Source: Dillenia suffruticosa
Lineage: Eukaryota > Streptophyta > Magnoliopsida > Dilleniales > Dilleniaceae
Assembly (NCBI GenBank): GCA_033439265.1
Contig: JAVTVX010000009.1
Location: forward strand, 12,923,109 to 12,987,108
DNA length: 64,000 nucleotides
Direction: 5' to 3'
Below, in pieces: positions 1 to 11,399 of this stretch; within the stretch, counting starts at the first letter, position 1, and each line of letters starts with the position of its first letter. Below the pieces are notes generated by a model, which was not told where the DNA came from, searched no databases, and worked only from the letters and a program-made list of their open reading frames with translations. The position numbers and the translations under genes are program-made.

Positions 1-527
1 TTCAAGTCAAGGCCGCGGGCATGGATGCAGGCCGGGCGTGGACTCGGGTTAGGATCTGGCTATGCGGGCGTGGGCCGGGCGTGGGCCGAGCGCGGACACT
101 GGTGGGCCCGTGGAGCAATAAGGCTTGAGTGGGTGGGGGGAATCCTTCACTAAATTTAATATATTAATAAAATAATTAAATTAAATAAAATATTAATATA
201 ATAATTGAATAAAATATATTTAAATTATAAAATATAAATTAGTGACGGAATCGTTGCTAAGTAAATATAATATAATATTAATATAATAATTAAATAAAAT
301 ATAAATTATAAATTTAGCGACGAAAATTAAATATCCGTCACTAAATTTAGTGACGGATTTAAAAAATTCATCGCTAAATTTAACGATGAAAATGTTTTCG
401 TTATTAAATCCGTCGTTATTTTTGTGACGCGTCATTAACGACAAAAAATTTTTTGTAGTTAATAGTAACGAATTTTTTAAAAATTTTCATCCCTGAATCC
501 GTTACTAAAACTGTATTTTTTTGTAGC
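1..527. mobile_element. Terminal part of a CACTA-like DNA transposon, cut by the window edge
   Basis: Positions 230-500 are packed with short direct and inverted copies of the subterminal motif GTGACGGATTT / AAATTTAGCGACG. The block ends near 511-527 with a T-run followed by GTAG, which in reverse is close to the CACTA terminus CACTACAAAAAA. The same motif and end occur in the complete element at 4874-7328. Positions 1-120 are GC-rich and would be interior. The other end lies outside the window and no target duplication can be checked. No transposase coding is visible, so this is probably a non-autonomous copy. Confidence 0.5.
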
Positions 528-1223
528 ATTTATATTTTTTATATTTAGGTTTTTATTCATACTTTCGTTTTCTCTATTCTTACACGTTATCATTTTCTTA
601 TATCATTCCACGTGCATTTCCCTTTTTCAATTTCCATCTCTGCACAATTTAGATTTCAACCACAAACTGCAACTAAATGTTACATTTAGCGGCTCCTGCT
701 ACTAAACACACTAAATGTTGCGATTAGCACTTTGCAGACCATTTTGCGGCAAGGCATCCGGTATCCTTTGCTAGTCACTGAAAGAGTGCTTTAATAGCAG
801 CTACATTCAAGGACCACTAGAAAACATTACAGTGATGGCGGCACAACTTACTGAAACTAACTTATACAGCCACTCCTTGTTGGCCCCCGCTGGTTGTTGT
901 CACTGAAATGGTATGTTGAACTGTGGGGGGTACTCATTTCAGTTAATTAACACTTTTTCGGTTGAACTGAAATATAAGTTTACAATTTATTTAAAAAATA
1001 CTAAAAAAAGGGCTAAAAATCAGGTTTGGTGAAGTTAATTTGTTGAGTTCAAGCAACTATTTAGTGGGATGAGATAAAATGTTGCCCTTCTAAGTTTTAT
1101 TATTATCATTGAGATCATTTCTTTCATTGATAGCTATCATTTACATGCAATAGTACCTAATTATTATTAATAAATTATATAAACATGCTATACACATGGG
1201 TAAATCCCATATAAACTTTTATT

Positions 1224-1270
<47 letters not shown>

Positions 1271-2094
1271 CATATGCTATATATGTTACATATGTATTAT
1301 CTTTAAGGTTTAGAGGTAATATTTACTTTTATCAATAAAAGATAATATTTGCTTGCCAAAAAAAAATTTTAAACTATTTATATACACTATTTACTTTTAT
1401 GTGTATATATGTAGATATATATGTATTTATGTATAAATTTGTTTATAATTTAGAAGTTTACAATTAATTTAACAACATACATATAGGTATGTATACATGT
1501 ATAATTGAACTTATGATCAACCTACTAATTTAGAAATTTGCTATTAGTTTAGTAACATGCATATAGGTATATATGTATGTTTGTATAATTGAAGTCACAA
1601 TTAACCCACAAACTTAGAAGTTTGCTATTAGTTTAGTAATATATACCAAAAAGGTTACATGTTTTACAAAAATGGATATGTATATTGATTTCAATGATGG
1701 ACATTTATACAAATATATTACCTCATATTTTACAATTAATGAATTTTGAAATAATTGTAACAAGAGGGAGGACCACTGTTTATGACATATGAGACCTAAA
1801 ATCTCAGCTAATTGTAGTGTCCTTAAATGCTGAGCTATAATATGTTGGATGAGAGTCGTAGATACTAGTGAGTTTTTGTGCTCTTATGGTTAAGAATTTA
1901 CGATTTTGCCCTATTAGTCACAGGGATTGGTACAATATCCCTGCGACATCAAAGGAGCAAATAAAATCTTTCATTTATGTACTCATGCGCTCATTTATTT
2001 TTGTATGATTTCTTTTCAACATTGAAAGAACAAATGTACTTCGATTATTGTTGTAATATATTCTAATTCAACTATTTTTTTTTAACAGCAAATG
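528..2094. other. AT-rich intergenic DNA without a recognisable gene
   Basis: No reading frame with recognisable content was found on either strand. The stretch is AT-rich and includes a TA microsatellite at 1225-1267 and, at about 1480-1640, similar short segments containing ATGCATATAGGTATAT and TAGAAGTTTGCTATTAG repeated two to three times. It may be the decayed remainder of the CACTA element whose coding remnant follows. Confidence 0.4.
1225..1267. repeat. (TA)n microsatellite
   Basis: About 21 uninterrupted TA units. The following 200 bp are also rich in TATATG, so the tract sits in a generally TA-rich neighbourhood. Confidence 0.95.
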
Positions 2095-2690
2095 TTTCTT
2101 TTCAAAACTGAAAACGAAGACGGTGTTGCTAATTCATCCTCAAATCAATTTCAACAAATGTATACACTCATTTGCGGTTCAAAGTTATTTGCAAGGTAAA
2201 CAGAAGAATAGGTAATTATTTTAAATACTTATGTTGTATTTAATAGTATTTATTTAGTTACTAACAATTTTATTTCTTGAATTACAAGCATAATGTCCCT
2301 TGATAGAATTAAACTATGCAAAATTGTCCACAAGAAGAAGGATGGGTCATATGTGAATGCAGATTTGTCAGTATGATGGTAAGTGATGTGAACTTTAGAT
2401 ATCATTTATTTATAAGCATTTGTACTTATATTTTTATGAAAATTTATGTTGATATTTTTATAGAGTATTTCTGGAAATGACTGGCAACGAATGTCCGATA
2501 AGAGTAGAGGTAAAGGGATGGGGCCAACATCTATGAGCTACTATGGAAAATCATCATCCTCTCATACAAAGGCTAGCAATACCAAAGAGTTAATCAAGGT
2601 GCATTGTGAATTGAAGAAAACAAAAGCAATCTTGTTTCAAATGTTTATCTCAATATTTCCATATCACCCGAGATGTAGGAAGAGATAATA
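2095..2690 (+). pseudogene. Remnant of an En/Spm (CACTA) accessory transposase-like gene
   Basis: Three short coding-like patches lie in order on the plus strand. One is acidic and starts MFLFKTENEDG (about 2091-2170). The second contains the pattern KKKDGSYVN (about 2330-2370), which resembles the KKDGSYVNE core of the plant transposase_24 family carried by En/Spm CACTA elements. The third is the frame 2491-2688, with RGKGMGPT followed by a serine-rich stretch, as in the C-terminal part of that family. The patches are separated by AT-rich, intron-like DNA and stop codons. What is seen is the motif order; the family assignment rests on recalled family patterns and is tentative. The neighbouring CACTA ends make it plausible. 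A decayed host gene fragment is the alternative. Confidence 0.4.
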
Positions 2691-4873
2691 AACTAACTTT
2701 TATTCTTTGCATAATAGGCTTACATGACATTTTAGGTGATACATTGACTTTTATTCTCTATATGTCATGCCTTGATCATCGGATCGACCACGCAACAACT
2801 TCTGCGTTGTCTCGGTACACGGGCAGAATCTCCCCATATACCGATACTTCGCAAGACTACAAATTAGTACAACAATTTTTTTTCAATTCAAAATCCATCC
2901 CAAATAAGAAAACATATCAGCAGTACACACGCAAAGGACCCATCCGGTCCATCCCTATACATACAAGCATGCGTTGATACACAATTGGGGAGGGGTTTCC
3001 TGTACATGCATCCATGCAGTATGACCATCCTAGCCAATTCAGAATTCTCATCACAAATAAAGCATTTAAAACAAACGAAATCCCAAATTATAGTCGTAGG
3101 ATTTTACTAACACTCGTTTGAAGAAAACAAATTAGCGTTAGTAAAGTCCACATAGTATGAAATGTACAGAACTTCGTAAAATCGCAAAAAAATTAACAAA
3201 TCTCAACTTTTCAAATCAAACGTCCCATTTGAACAGTAAGTCTAACAAAAAAGACGAGAGTTAAGAGAAAATGAATAAGTTCCGTACAAACTCCAATACA
3301 ACTATGGAAGGATTATATCAATACTTACTCCTATGTATAAAACGAGTATTGATTTAATCCATACCAAAAGAATTATATAAGTCTTCCCTTCCATGGATTC
3401 CAAAACAACCAAATTAACCTTTCATCATTATCATACCTACACAAAACAGCGGGTAAACCTTCCCAATCTTCAATCGTTGTGCAAACCTAAGCTTTCTCTA
3501 AAAGATTTAAAAGAGAGGGGTGAGTATTGGGAAATATTCAGTGAGTGAAGTGCAATGATATGATTGTGTAATAAATGAAAGGTGAATGTGGGGCAATCAA
3601 AGCCTATCTCATAACTACACTTTATATATGTAAAAGCATTTCAATAATTCAATCAATTTGCAAAACATGCATCCACATTGATCATTCTATTAGAAAATCA
3701 TGGGGTCCCATAAAAAACACTCCCGTCTTAGACTGGACGAACCTAAACGAAATCCCATCAAGAGTTTTTCCATCCAATGTTTTAAAACATACCCCCTTCC
3801 TTGGCGTTGGTTCATACCTCACCGGGGTGCAAACTAGATATAGCACGATTTCGGTAGAGGGAGGGAAGTCTAACTCCCCTGCACATCCAACCCCAACCAC
3901 GCCACTCCGTCGGGTCACTCCGTGGTGGGAATGACTATAGCCATTAACTACCAATACCCTTCGTTTCTTAAACAGCTCATTTCACAAACCATGTGCCATA
4001 ATTTCTAACAAATAATCATACATTTCTTGCCATAGCAGCTCATAAAACAATATCAATTAACATATGGCACACATGCATTCATAAACACAATAGATGCATT
4101 TATACTTCACAATTCAGTTCAGACATCTCATAATCACAAAACAATTTATATAAAACAGGTAAAAATTTTACAAAATCATTTTACAAGAATTTCAAAACAA
4201 TTTTGCTCATTTACTACACAATAGATCATCCACTCACCTTCTAAGGAGGGTATTTACTCCCTATTTCCACAAGTTTTCCAAAATGACTTCTTTCAAGTCT
4301 CCAAAATGTCAATCTAAACCAATAATCCACAATTTAAATTCAAATTCCAAGGAAATCTATTTTGATCAACCCAACAAGTTTCAAATTTCATCTAACACAT
4401 TTCTTTCATATAATTCAGCCTAAATTCATATAGAATTTAAACGTAACCCTAGAAATCATATATCAAATTGCAGGAAAATGCATTCTCTTCGAACTTCACA
4501 CATTTTCAGAACATATATAAAACATTTTATCCTAAATTCAGCATAAATCTGATCAGTTATTGAATGCATTTAAAAATTCTATCACCTAGGGTTTTCGCAG
4601 CTCGTAGCCCTAACGTCCGTGTGCCATTCAATCCATTTCGGGACCTACAATGTTTCCAAATCGAAGCAAAGTTCAGCGATTAATTTTAATCATTATGGAA
4701 ATCAAAACCCTAGAACTATAGGTTAGAACTTTCACCCTTACTTGTGTAGGAGATGAGTGCAATCTCAGCCTAGGGTTCTCGGATGCCTCTCACTATTGCC
4801 AACTTGGGGCTCCTACGAAGGTTGTAGAAGAGTGGCACTCGCAGGGAGTAGCGTGCGTGAGCGAGTAAGGGAG

Positions 4874-7328
4874 TACTATAAAAAAACACGGTTTTAGCCA
4901 TGGATTTTCGCGATGGAAAAAATTCGTCGCTATTTTGCGACGAATTTAGCGACAAAAACTTTTTCGTCGCAATTTACCACAAAATTTACAACGAAAAAGA
5001 AGTCGTGGCTAAATTAGCGACGGATACATCATTCGTAGCTAAATTCGTCGCTAATTAGTGATGAAAAAATTTTCATGACTAAATTCGTCGCTAATAAGTG
5101 ACGAAAAAATTTTCGTGACTAAATTCGTCGCCAATTGGCGAGAAAAAATTTTTTCGTTGCAAATTTCGTCGCTAAATAAGTTTTTTATATATAATTAAAT
5201 AAAATATAATATTAATATAATATTTAAATTAAAAAATTAATTTAACAACCACGGTTTAGCGACGGATTTCTAAATCCGTGGCTGATTCAGCGACGGATTC
5301 GAAATCCGTCGCTAAATAGGTTTTTTATATATAATTAAATAAAATAAAATATTAATATAATATTTAAATTAAAAAATTAATTTAACAACCGAATTTAATT
5401 TAGCGACGGATTTCCAAATCCATGGCTGATTCAGCGACGGATTCCAAATCCGTCGCTGAATAATTAGAATTTTGTTTTATTTTTATTTTATTTTAATAAT
5501 ATTAGCGACGGATTTTCAAATCCGTCGCTGAATTTTATCTTCTTTTAATTATAATTTTATTTTATTTTATTATTTTATATTAACAAATCATATTATTATT
5601 TTATAATATTTTAATTTACATTTTATTTTATTATATTATATTTCTTAATTCTTAAAAAAAACCATATATTTTATTTTATTTAAATTATATATATATTTTA
5701 ATTAATTTATTATTTTATTTTTTTTAGGTAATTTTATTTTATTTGTATTATTTTATTTAATAATATAAATTTTTTAATTAAATATTAATCTTAGCGGGGG
5801 CCGGCCCATGCACGCACGGGAGCCTGCCTGGGTGCCCGCGCCCTGCGCGCGCCTACCTGGGCGCCCAGGCAGGCAGGCAGGCACGGGCGCCCGCCTTGCT
5901 GGGACGCGCCGGCCTCGGTGCCCAGGCACCCAGGCGGGCAGGCACGGGCGCCCGCCCGCCTGCCTGGGCGTGCTACAAAAGTTATAAATATATCTGTAGT
6001 TAGAGAGATTCGAACCTTGGACTTAGATCTCGAAGATATGCTACCACTACCACTGCACTACGGGGGTTGTTGTGTGACTTTCTTCCTCCGCTTTGTTTTC
6101 TATTCTCACTTTGTTTTTCCTGGATTTTTTTTCTTTCTACTCTCATTTCTTATATATAATAATTTGATTATAATATATAATAATTTTATTATAATGAATA
6201 AAAATATTTTATAATTAAATATATAGATTTTTTAAAATATTAATATATTATAATTTATTGATAATTATAATTTTATAGTTTTGAGATATTGTAATCCATT
6301 TTTAAATTATAAATTATGGATTAAAAAAATAAAATAAAAATGAAAAAAAATAATAAGATAATAAGATAAAAGAAAAAAAGAAGAAATCAAAATATAATAT
6401 AAACATATTTTTTAATTAATTAATTATTTTATTTTAAATTAGTATTTTATTATTTTTTATTTTATTAAAAATTATCATATTTATTATTTTTAATTAATAT
6501 TATTTTAGGTGGGTGGTATAAATAAAAAAAGTTATTATATTTATTATTTTAAATTATTATTATATATTATTTTATTATTATTAGAAAAATGTGAAATAAA
6601 GATAATAAATAATAAAAAAGAAATTTATATCATAATAATATTTTTGGGTCGGTGGTTTACAGGTTGCCTACAGGAGTTCGGAAGAGTGCGGAGTTCGGAG
6701 TTTGAACCACGGTGGAGGCAGCATTTTCCAACAATTAAGAGTGCCTGCGTGGGGTGCGGGGTGCTGGGTGCTGGCTCAGGTGGCACGTGCTCGGGCGGGC
6801 GGGCGGGCTCGGGGTGCTGGCTTAGGTGGCACGTGCTCGGGCGGGTGGGCTCGGGTGGGAATTTCAGTGACGGATTTGAATCTGTCGCTGAATTTAGCGA
6901 CGGATTTTTGCGACGGATTTTTTTTATTATTAAAGATTTTTCCCTCTAAATTAGTGATGGATTTTAGCGACAAAAATTATCTATCGCTAATTTAGTGACG
7001 AATTTTAAATTTTCGTTGCTAAATTTAGTAACGGATTTTTTTTATGTCGCTAATTTAGTGACGGATAATTTTTCGTCGCTAAAGTTAGTGACGAATTTTA
7101 GCGACTAAAAATTATTTGTCGCTAAATTTAGCGACGGATTTTAATTTTTCGTCGCTAAATTTAGCGACGGATTTCTAATTTTCGTCGTTAAATTTTAAAT
7201 TTTTGCGACGCGTTATTAGCGACGAAAAATTTTTCGTCGTTAAATCCGTCGCTAATGTTTTTAGCGACTAATTTTTTTTAAAATTTTTGTCGCTAAATTT
7301 GTGGTTAAAAGGCTATTTTTTTGTAGTG
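4874..7328. mobile_element. Non-autonomous CACTA (En/Spm superfamily) transposon
   Basis: The left end reads TACTATAAAAAAA and the right end, in reverse, CACTACAAAAAAA. These are imperfect terminal inverted repeats differing by two C-to-T changes. A 3-bp target duplication, GAG, lies at 4871-4873 and 7329-7331, the duplication size typical of CACTA elements. Both subterminal regions (4890-5540 and 6870-7290) hold dozens of direct and inverted copies of TTTAGCGACGGATTT, the kind of array transposase binds. The centre is a mosaic: AT-rich DNA, a very GC-rich island at 5790-5970, a tRNA-like segment at 6007-6060 and a second GC-rich island at 6740-6860. No transposase frame is present, so it depended on a helper. 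Confidence 0.85.
6007..6060 (-). other. tRNA-like segment with RNA polymerase III A and B boxes
   Basis: On the minus strand TAGTGCAGTGG (6060-6050) fits the tRNA A-box pattern, and GGTTCGAATC (6016-6007) fits the B box, with about 33 nt between them as in tRNA genes. I could not fold a convincing acceptor stem, so it is more likely a tRNA-derived SINE head or a captured tRNA relic than a working tRNA. It sits beside the GC-rich island inside the CACTA element. The box matches are seen; the SINE origin is inferred. Confidence 0.4.
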
Positions 7329-7694
7329 GAGAGAGAAGCTATCGCGTGCGAGTGAGCAAGGGAGAGAGAAGCTGTTGTGCGCGAGCGAGCAAGGGAGAGA
7401 CTCTGTTCGTACGCACGAGAGAGAGAGAGAGGGAGCAGAGCGCGAAACACAGAGAGAGAGAGAAACGGTGAGTGGTGGGAAAAAGAGGCAGAGGACGGCG
7501 GAGATAGAGAGAGTAAGCATGAAAAGAGAGAGAGAGAGAATCGGGAGAGAGAGAGAGAGGGGGAGATTAGGGCTATTTGCCCTAATCAATTTGGGGAAAA
7601 AGGAGGGATGGGAGAAAACGCAGCGTTTTGTGCAAAACGCTATATTTTCCTCTTCTTTTTTTATTTTTTATTTTTTTATAGGTATTACACTATA

Positions 7695-8457
7695 GGCTAA
7701 TAATTGTTCACCTGGTGAAGGTGAACTCTCATTCCATCCAATCAGGTGGTCTTACATCCTTAGAGCCAATGGGATTTTGTATGTAATACGATGTTGGTTC
7801 GTTAACATTTTTTTAACTTTTTTTCATTTTTGTTAATAAATTTTTATTTCTTTAATTCAAATTATATGTGGATGGTTGTTTATTATTTTTTTGAAATGTA
7901 CATTATGTTTGCAATAATAGTTATTTGTGGTTCAAGGATGATTGGTTGAAGTGTTTGATGGCTGTTTGTTTGTTCAATGGGTTGATGGTTGATTGTTTGA
8001 AGTATGAAGTGTGGATATAGTTTGAAGTATGAAGTGTACACTACGTCTGTTTGATGGTTGATGGCAATGTGATCAACATGTTTGGGTTTGGAAGCTAAAT
8101 TAACCATTTTTTTTTAAAAATAACTCTTGCTGACATTTTTAGATAAAATGTCAGTAATTGCACATGGATTTGCCAATGTTTCTCACCCAAATTGTCGGAG
8201 CCTTTGCCAACATTCTGTGAATAAATATTGGGAAATCCTAACATATACCAACATTTTACTAGTCAAACATATAAGAAATTCCGAAACTTTGTCGACGTTT
8301 TTTGAAAGAAACATTAGCAAAGTATCGACGTTTGTCTATCAACGTCAAAAAATCCCCCTGACATTTTAACTAATGTTTATTCTTTTGTCACCTTACCATT
8401 TAGTGATGGTTATAAAACTTTGAGATTGAGCAAAATAACCATCAACAAAGATATAAT
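7695..8457. other. Intergenic DNA, no gene seen
   Basis: No convincing gene. At about 7930-8080 the sequence GTTTGAAGTATGAAGTGT is repeated and there are several near copies of TTGATGGTTG. At 8126-8160 TGACATTTT and its complement AAAATGTCA form a short hairpin. A small open frame at 8127-8369 has low-complexity content and no recognisable domain. Confidence 0.5.
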
Positions 8458-8850
8458 TGTAACACCGAAAATTTGGTGTTAAAATTTTCAATAAGTTCTT
8501 TTATATAATTCTGAAAAAATTTGGGATTGTATTGGCTATGATGTATGGAAAAAAGGTTTATGAATCTCCTTTTTGATGAGTTGCTATAATATATAGAAAG
8601 GGTTAATACAATTTTTTTGCAACAACATTTTTCTAAGATTCAATTATTGTAGGTTGATATATTTAAGTAAGGGTCGTATGTTCTTAGGAGATTTGTCTCA
8701 GAAATAAATTTATGAGTGTATTGTTATATCGACCTACCCTAAGATGCAGGTTGGTACATACATGTCTTTGGATCAATATACAGAATAGTTGGGTTGATAC
8801 ATCTAAACTTTGTAGTAAACTTTTGAGAGCAGGTTATTGTATATCGATAT

Positions 8851-11316
8851 TGTCACACCCCGATCCTTGGATCGACCACACGACAACCGCCGCGTTGTCT
8901 CGATACATGGGCAGAACTTCCCCATATACCGAGACTTTGCAACGCTATACAAATGTACAATATATCTTTCTAGTACAATACACATGTAAAGGACCCATCC
9001 GGTCCATTCCTACACACACAAGCATACGTCGCCACACATTCGGGCAGGGGTTACTGTACATGCAGGCATGCAAAATTGGCCATCCCAGCAATTCCAGAAT
9101 TCTCAATATAAATAAAGCATTTAAAATAAAAAAAGTTTCAAATCATAGTTGCAGGATATTAATAACACTCGCATGAAAAAATGAGATAGTATCAGTAAAG
9201 TCCAACCAATATGAGATGTACAGAATTTCGTAAAATCGAAAGAAAATAACGGATCCTAATATTTCAAATCAAATGTCCCATTCAAATAATAAGTTCAACA
9301 AAAAATGAGAGTTAAAAGGAAATGAACCAGTTTTGTACAAAATCCAACACAAACTATGTAAGGATTCCATCAATACTTGCTTCTATATATGAAACAAATA
9401 TTGATTTAATCCATACCAAAAGAATTATATGAGTCTTCCCTTCCATGGATTTCCAAATCAACAAAAATAATCTTACATCACTATAATATCTACACAAAAC
9501 AGCAAAAATCCTTCGCAAGTTTCAATCCCCGAGCAGTCTCCGCACTAAGTATCCTCTGTAAAATGTGAAAAGAGGGGTGAGTATTAGGGAATATTCAGTG
9601 AGTGGAGTGCAATGGTATGATTGTGTGATAAATGAGGGGTGAATGTGGGAAAATCGAAACATATCTTATAAACAACACTTTATATGTAAAAGAATTCTCA
9701 ATAAATCGGTAGTTCACAAAATATGCATCTATATCAATTATTCCTTTAGAAAATCACATGGGTCCCGTCGAAATCACTTCCGTCTTGAGTTTGGCCGAAC
9801 CCAGACGGAAACCCGTCAAGGGGTTTTCAATGTCAGTTTTTCAAAATATTACCCCCTTTCGTGGCGTTGGCTCGTACCTCACCGGGGTGCAATCCGGATA
9901 GTCTGATGTGGCAGAGAAGAGGCCGTATACACCTCTCTCGTAATAAAACCCCATCCACGTCACTCCGTTGGGTCGCTCCGTGGAGGGAATAACTATAACC
10001 ATTACACTCGTGCACCATCATTTCACAATCAGTCAAATTACAGTCAATGTGTCATGTTTCATCAAACAAATTCCGAAATTCATGCTACAAGCATTTACAA
10101 ATCCAATATCAAATGCAAATGGCACAGATTTATTGATAATTATATAGGAAGCATTCGTAATTCAAACTTCTATTCCAGACATCCCACAATCATAAATAAT
10201 TTCATATAACATTTGTAAAAATCATTCAAAACATTTCACAAAAGAATTTAAACTCATTTTGCTCATTTATAATACAATGGATCATCCACTCACCTCTTGG
10301 GTCACTCCCAATTTCCAACTCTACAAAGTCCAGCCTCTATTTTAATTCAAAAGGTCTTAACCTAAGATATTGGTCACAAATTAATCGTCAAATAAGGTCC
10401 CATTAAAGGGTTTTCAAATTTCTCCTTAATTTTGTATAAACCTTAATTCCTCCAATTCATGAATACACTTTAATGCCATATATTATTTAACACCTCAAAA
10501 ATAACCTAAGAAGGATATGAAATGCAACCGTATCTTTCATTCTGTAGATTATTCCATTCCAACTCCAAAGTCCAAATATTTTCATACATATTTCCAATCA
10601 AACTCTTAGGAAAATGCATTTCCTTCGAATCTAACATATTTCAGAATATATATATGCGTATTCACAACCTAAATTCAACCAAAATAGTTTGAATATTGAA
10701 GGGATTGAAATTTCCTTACCTAGGGTTTCGCAGTTCACAACCCTCGTCCGAATGCCTTCTCAGTTCAATCCTAGACCTGCAGTGCGTTCCAAACCAACGC
10801 AAACTCTATTAATTAAGCTAAATTATCGAAAGAATCAAACCCTAGAGCTATTGTTCAGAGAATATCCTTTACCTACGTAGGGGATGAAATCACAGGTCAC
10901 GGTCTAAGGCATTCGAAGGCTCTATCGGGTGTCGGTCTACGGTTCAGTAGAGATCGCAGCAAAGGGCATCGCATGCAAGTGAGCGTGCGAGGGAGGGGAG
11001 ACAGCGCTGCTGTCGTGCGCGGAAGAGAGCGGAAGCCAAGGGAGCGGGTGAATGAAGCTGGGAGATGAGGGAAAGAGTGTTCATGAGAGGGCGAGAGAAA
11101 CAGAGAGGGAGCGACGGACGAGAGGGAGAGAGTGAAAGAGAGAGAATCGGGAGATAGAGAGAGAGAATTGAGAAAGAGAGAGAGAAAGAATGAGAGAGAG
11201 AAAGAATGAGAGAGATTAGGGTTGAAAGCCCTAATCAAATTGGGGGTGGGGGAGACGCGGCATTTTGGTTTAAAATATTGCGTCTCTCTCTCTCTCTGTT
11301 TTTTTTTTGTATTACA
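8851..11316 (-). repeat. 3' LTR of retrotransposon 1
   Basis: Starts TGTCACACCCCGATCC and ends TATTACA in plus coordinates. On the minus strand it contains, in order, a GGGTTGAAAGCCC hairpin near its start (about 11217-11236), purine-rich GAGA tracts, a donor TAG|GTAAAG near 10877, an acceptor before 10776, a 57-nt mini-exon to 10720, and a second donor GTAAGG. Confidence 0.9.
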
Positions 11317-11335
11317 ACTCTTAACCCTCTAAAAA
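11317..11335 (-). promoter_or_regulatory. Polypurine tract region of retrotransposon 1
   Basis: On the minus strand AGAGGGTTAAGAG directly precedes the LTR start TGTAATAC. The placement matches the AGGGGGTTAAG tract in element 2. It would prime plus-strand DNA synthesis. Confidence 0.6.
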
Positions 11336-11399
11336 CAAATTTCGTCTCTGAAATTCCAAAATACTATTATACGTCAAAGCACTATGGTTGTTGCTCTCC

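Larger units (their letters stand above)
2763..7689 (-). mobile_element. Solo LTR of a Tekay-type Ty3/gypsy element, carrying a nested CACTA insertion
   Basis: In plus coordinates it starts TGTCATGCC, followed by the family box GGATCGACCACGC, and ends TATTACA. It is flanked by a perfect 5-bp target duplication, CTATA, at 2758-2762 and 7690-7694. No internal retrotransposon sequence remains, so unequal recombination between two LTRs has left one copy. Without the CACTA element the LTR is about 2.47 kb, matching the LTRs of element 1 (2466 bp each). The minus strand keeps the family splice pattern: donor at 4741, acceptor before 4644, a 59-nt exon to 4586, then a GTGAT donor. Confidence 0.9.

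Noticed and set aside
3575..3954. Frames of 119 and 90 aa on opposite strands
   Set aside because: They lie inside the solo LTR at 2763-7689, overlap each other and show no conserved content in the related LTRs at 8851 and 16471.
7375..7700. Arg/Glu-rich frames of about 106 aa
   Set aside because: They come from GAGAGA repeats in the LTR leader; similar tracts in other LTRs read differently.
7700..7740. GTTCACC...GGTGAAC inverted repeat as a MITE end
   Set aside because: The two arms lie within about 20 bp of each other and no matching second terminus or duplication was found.
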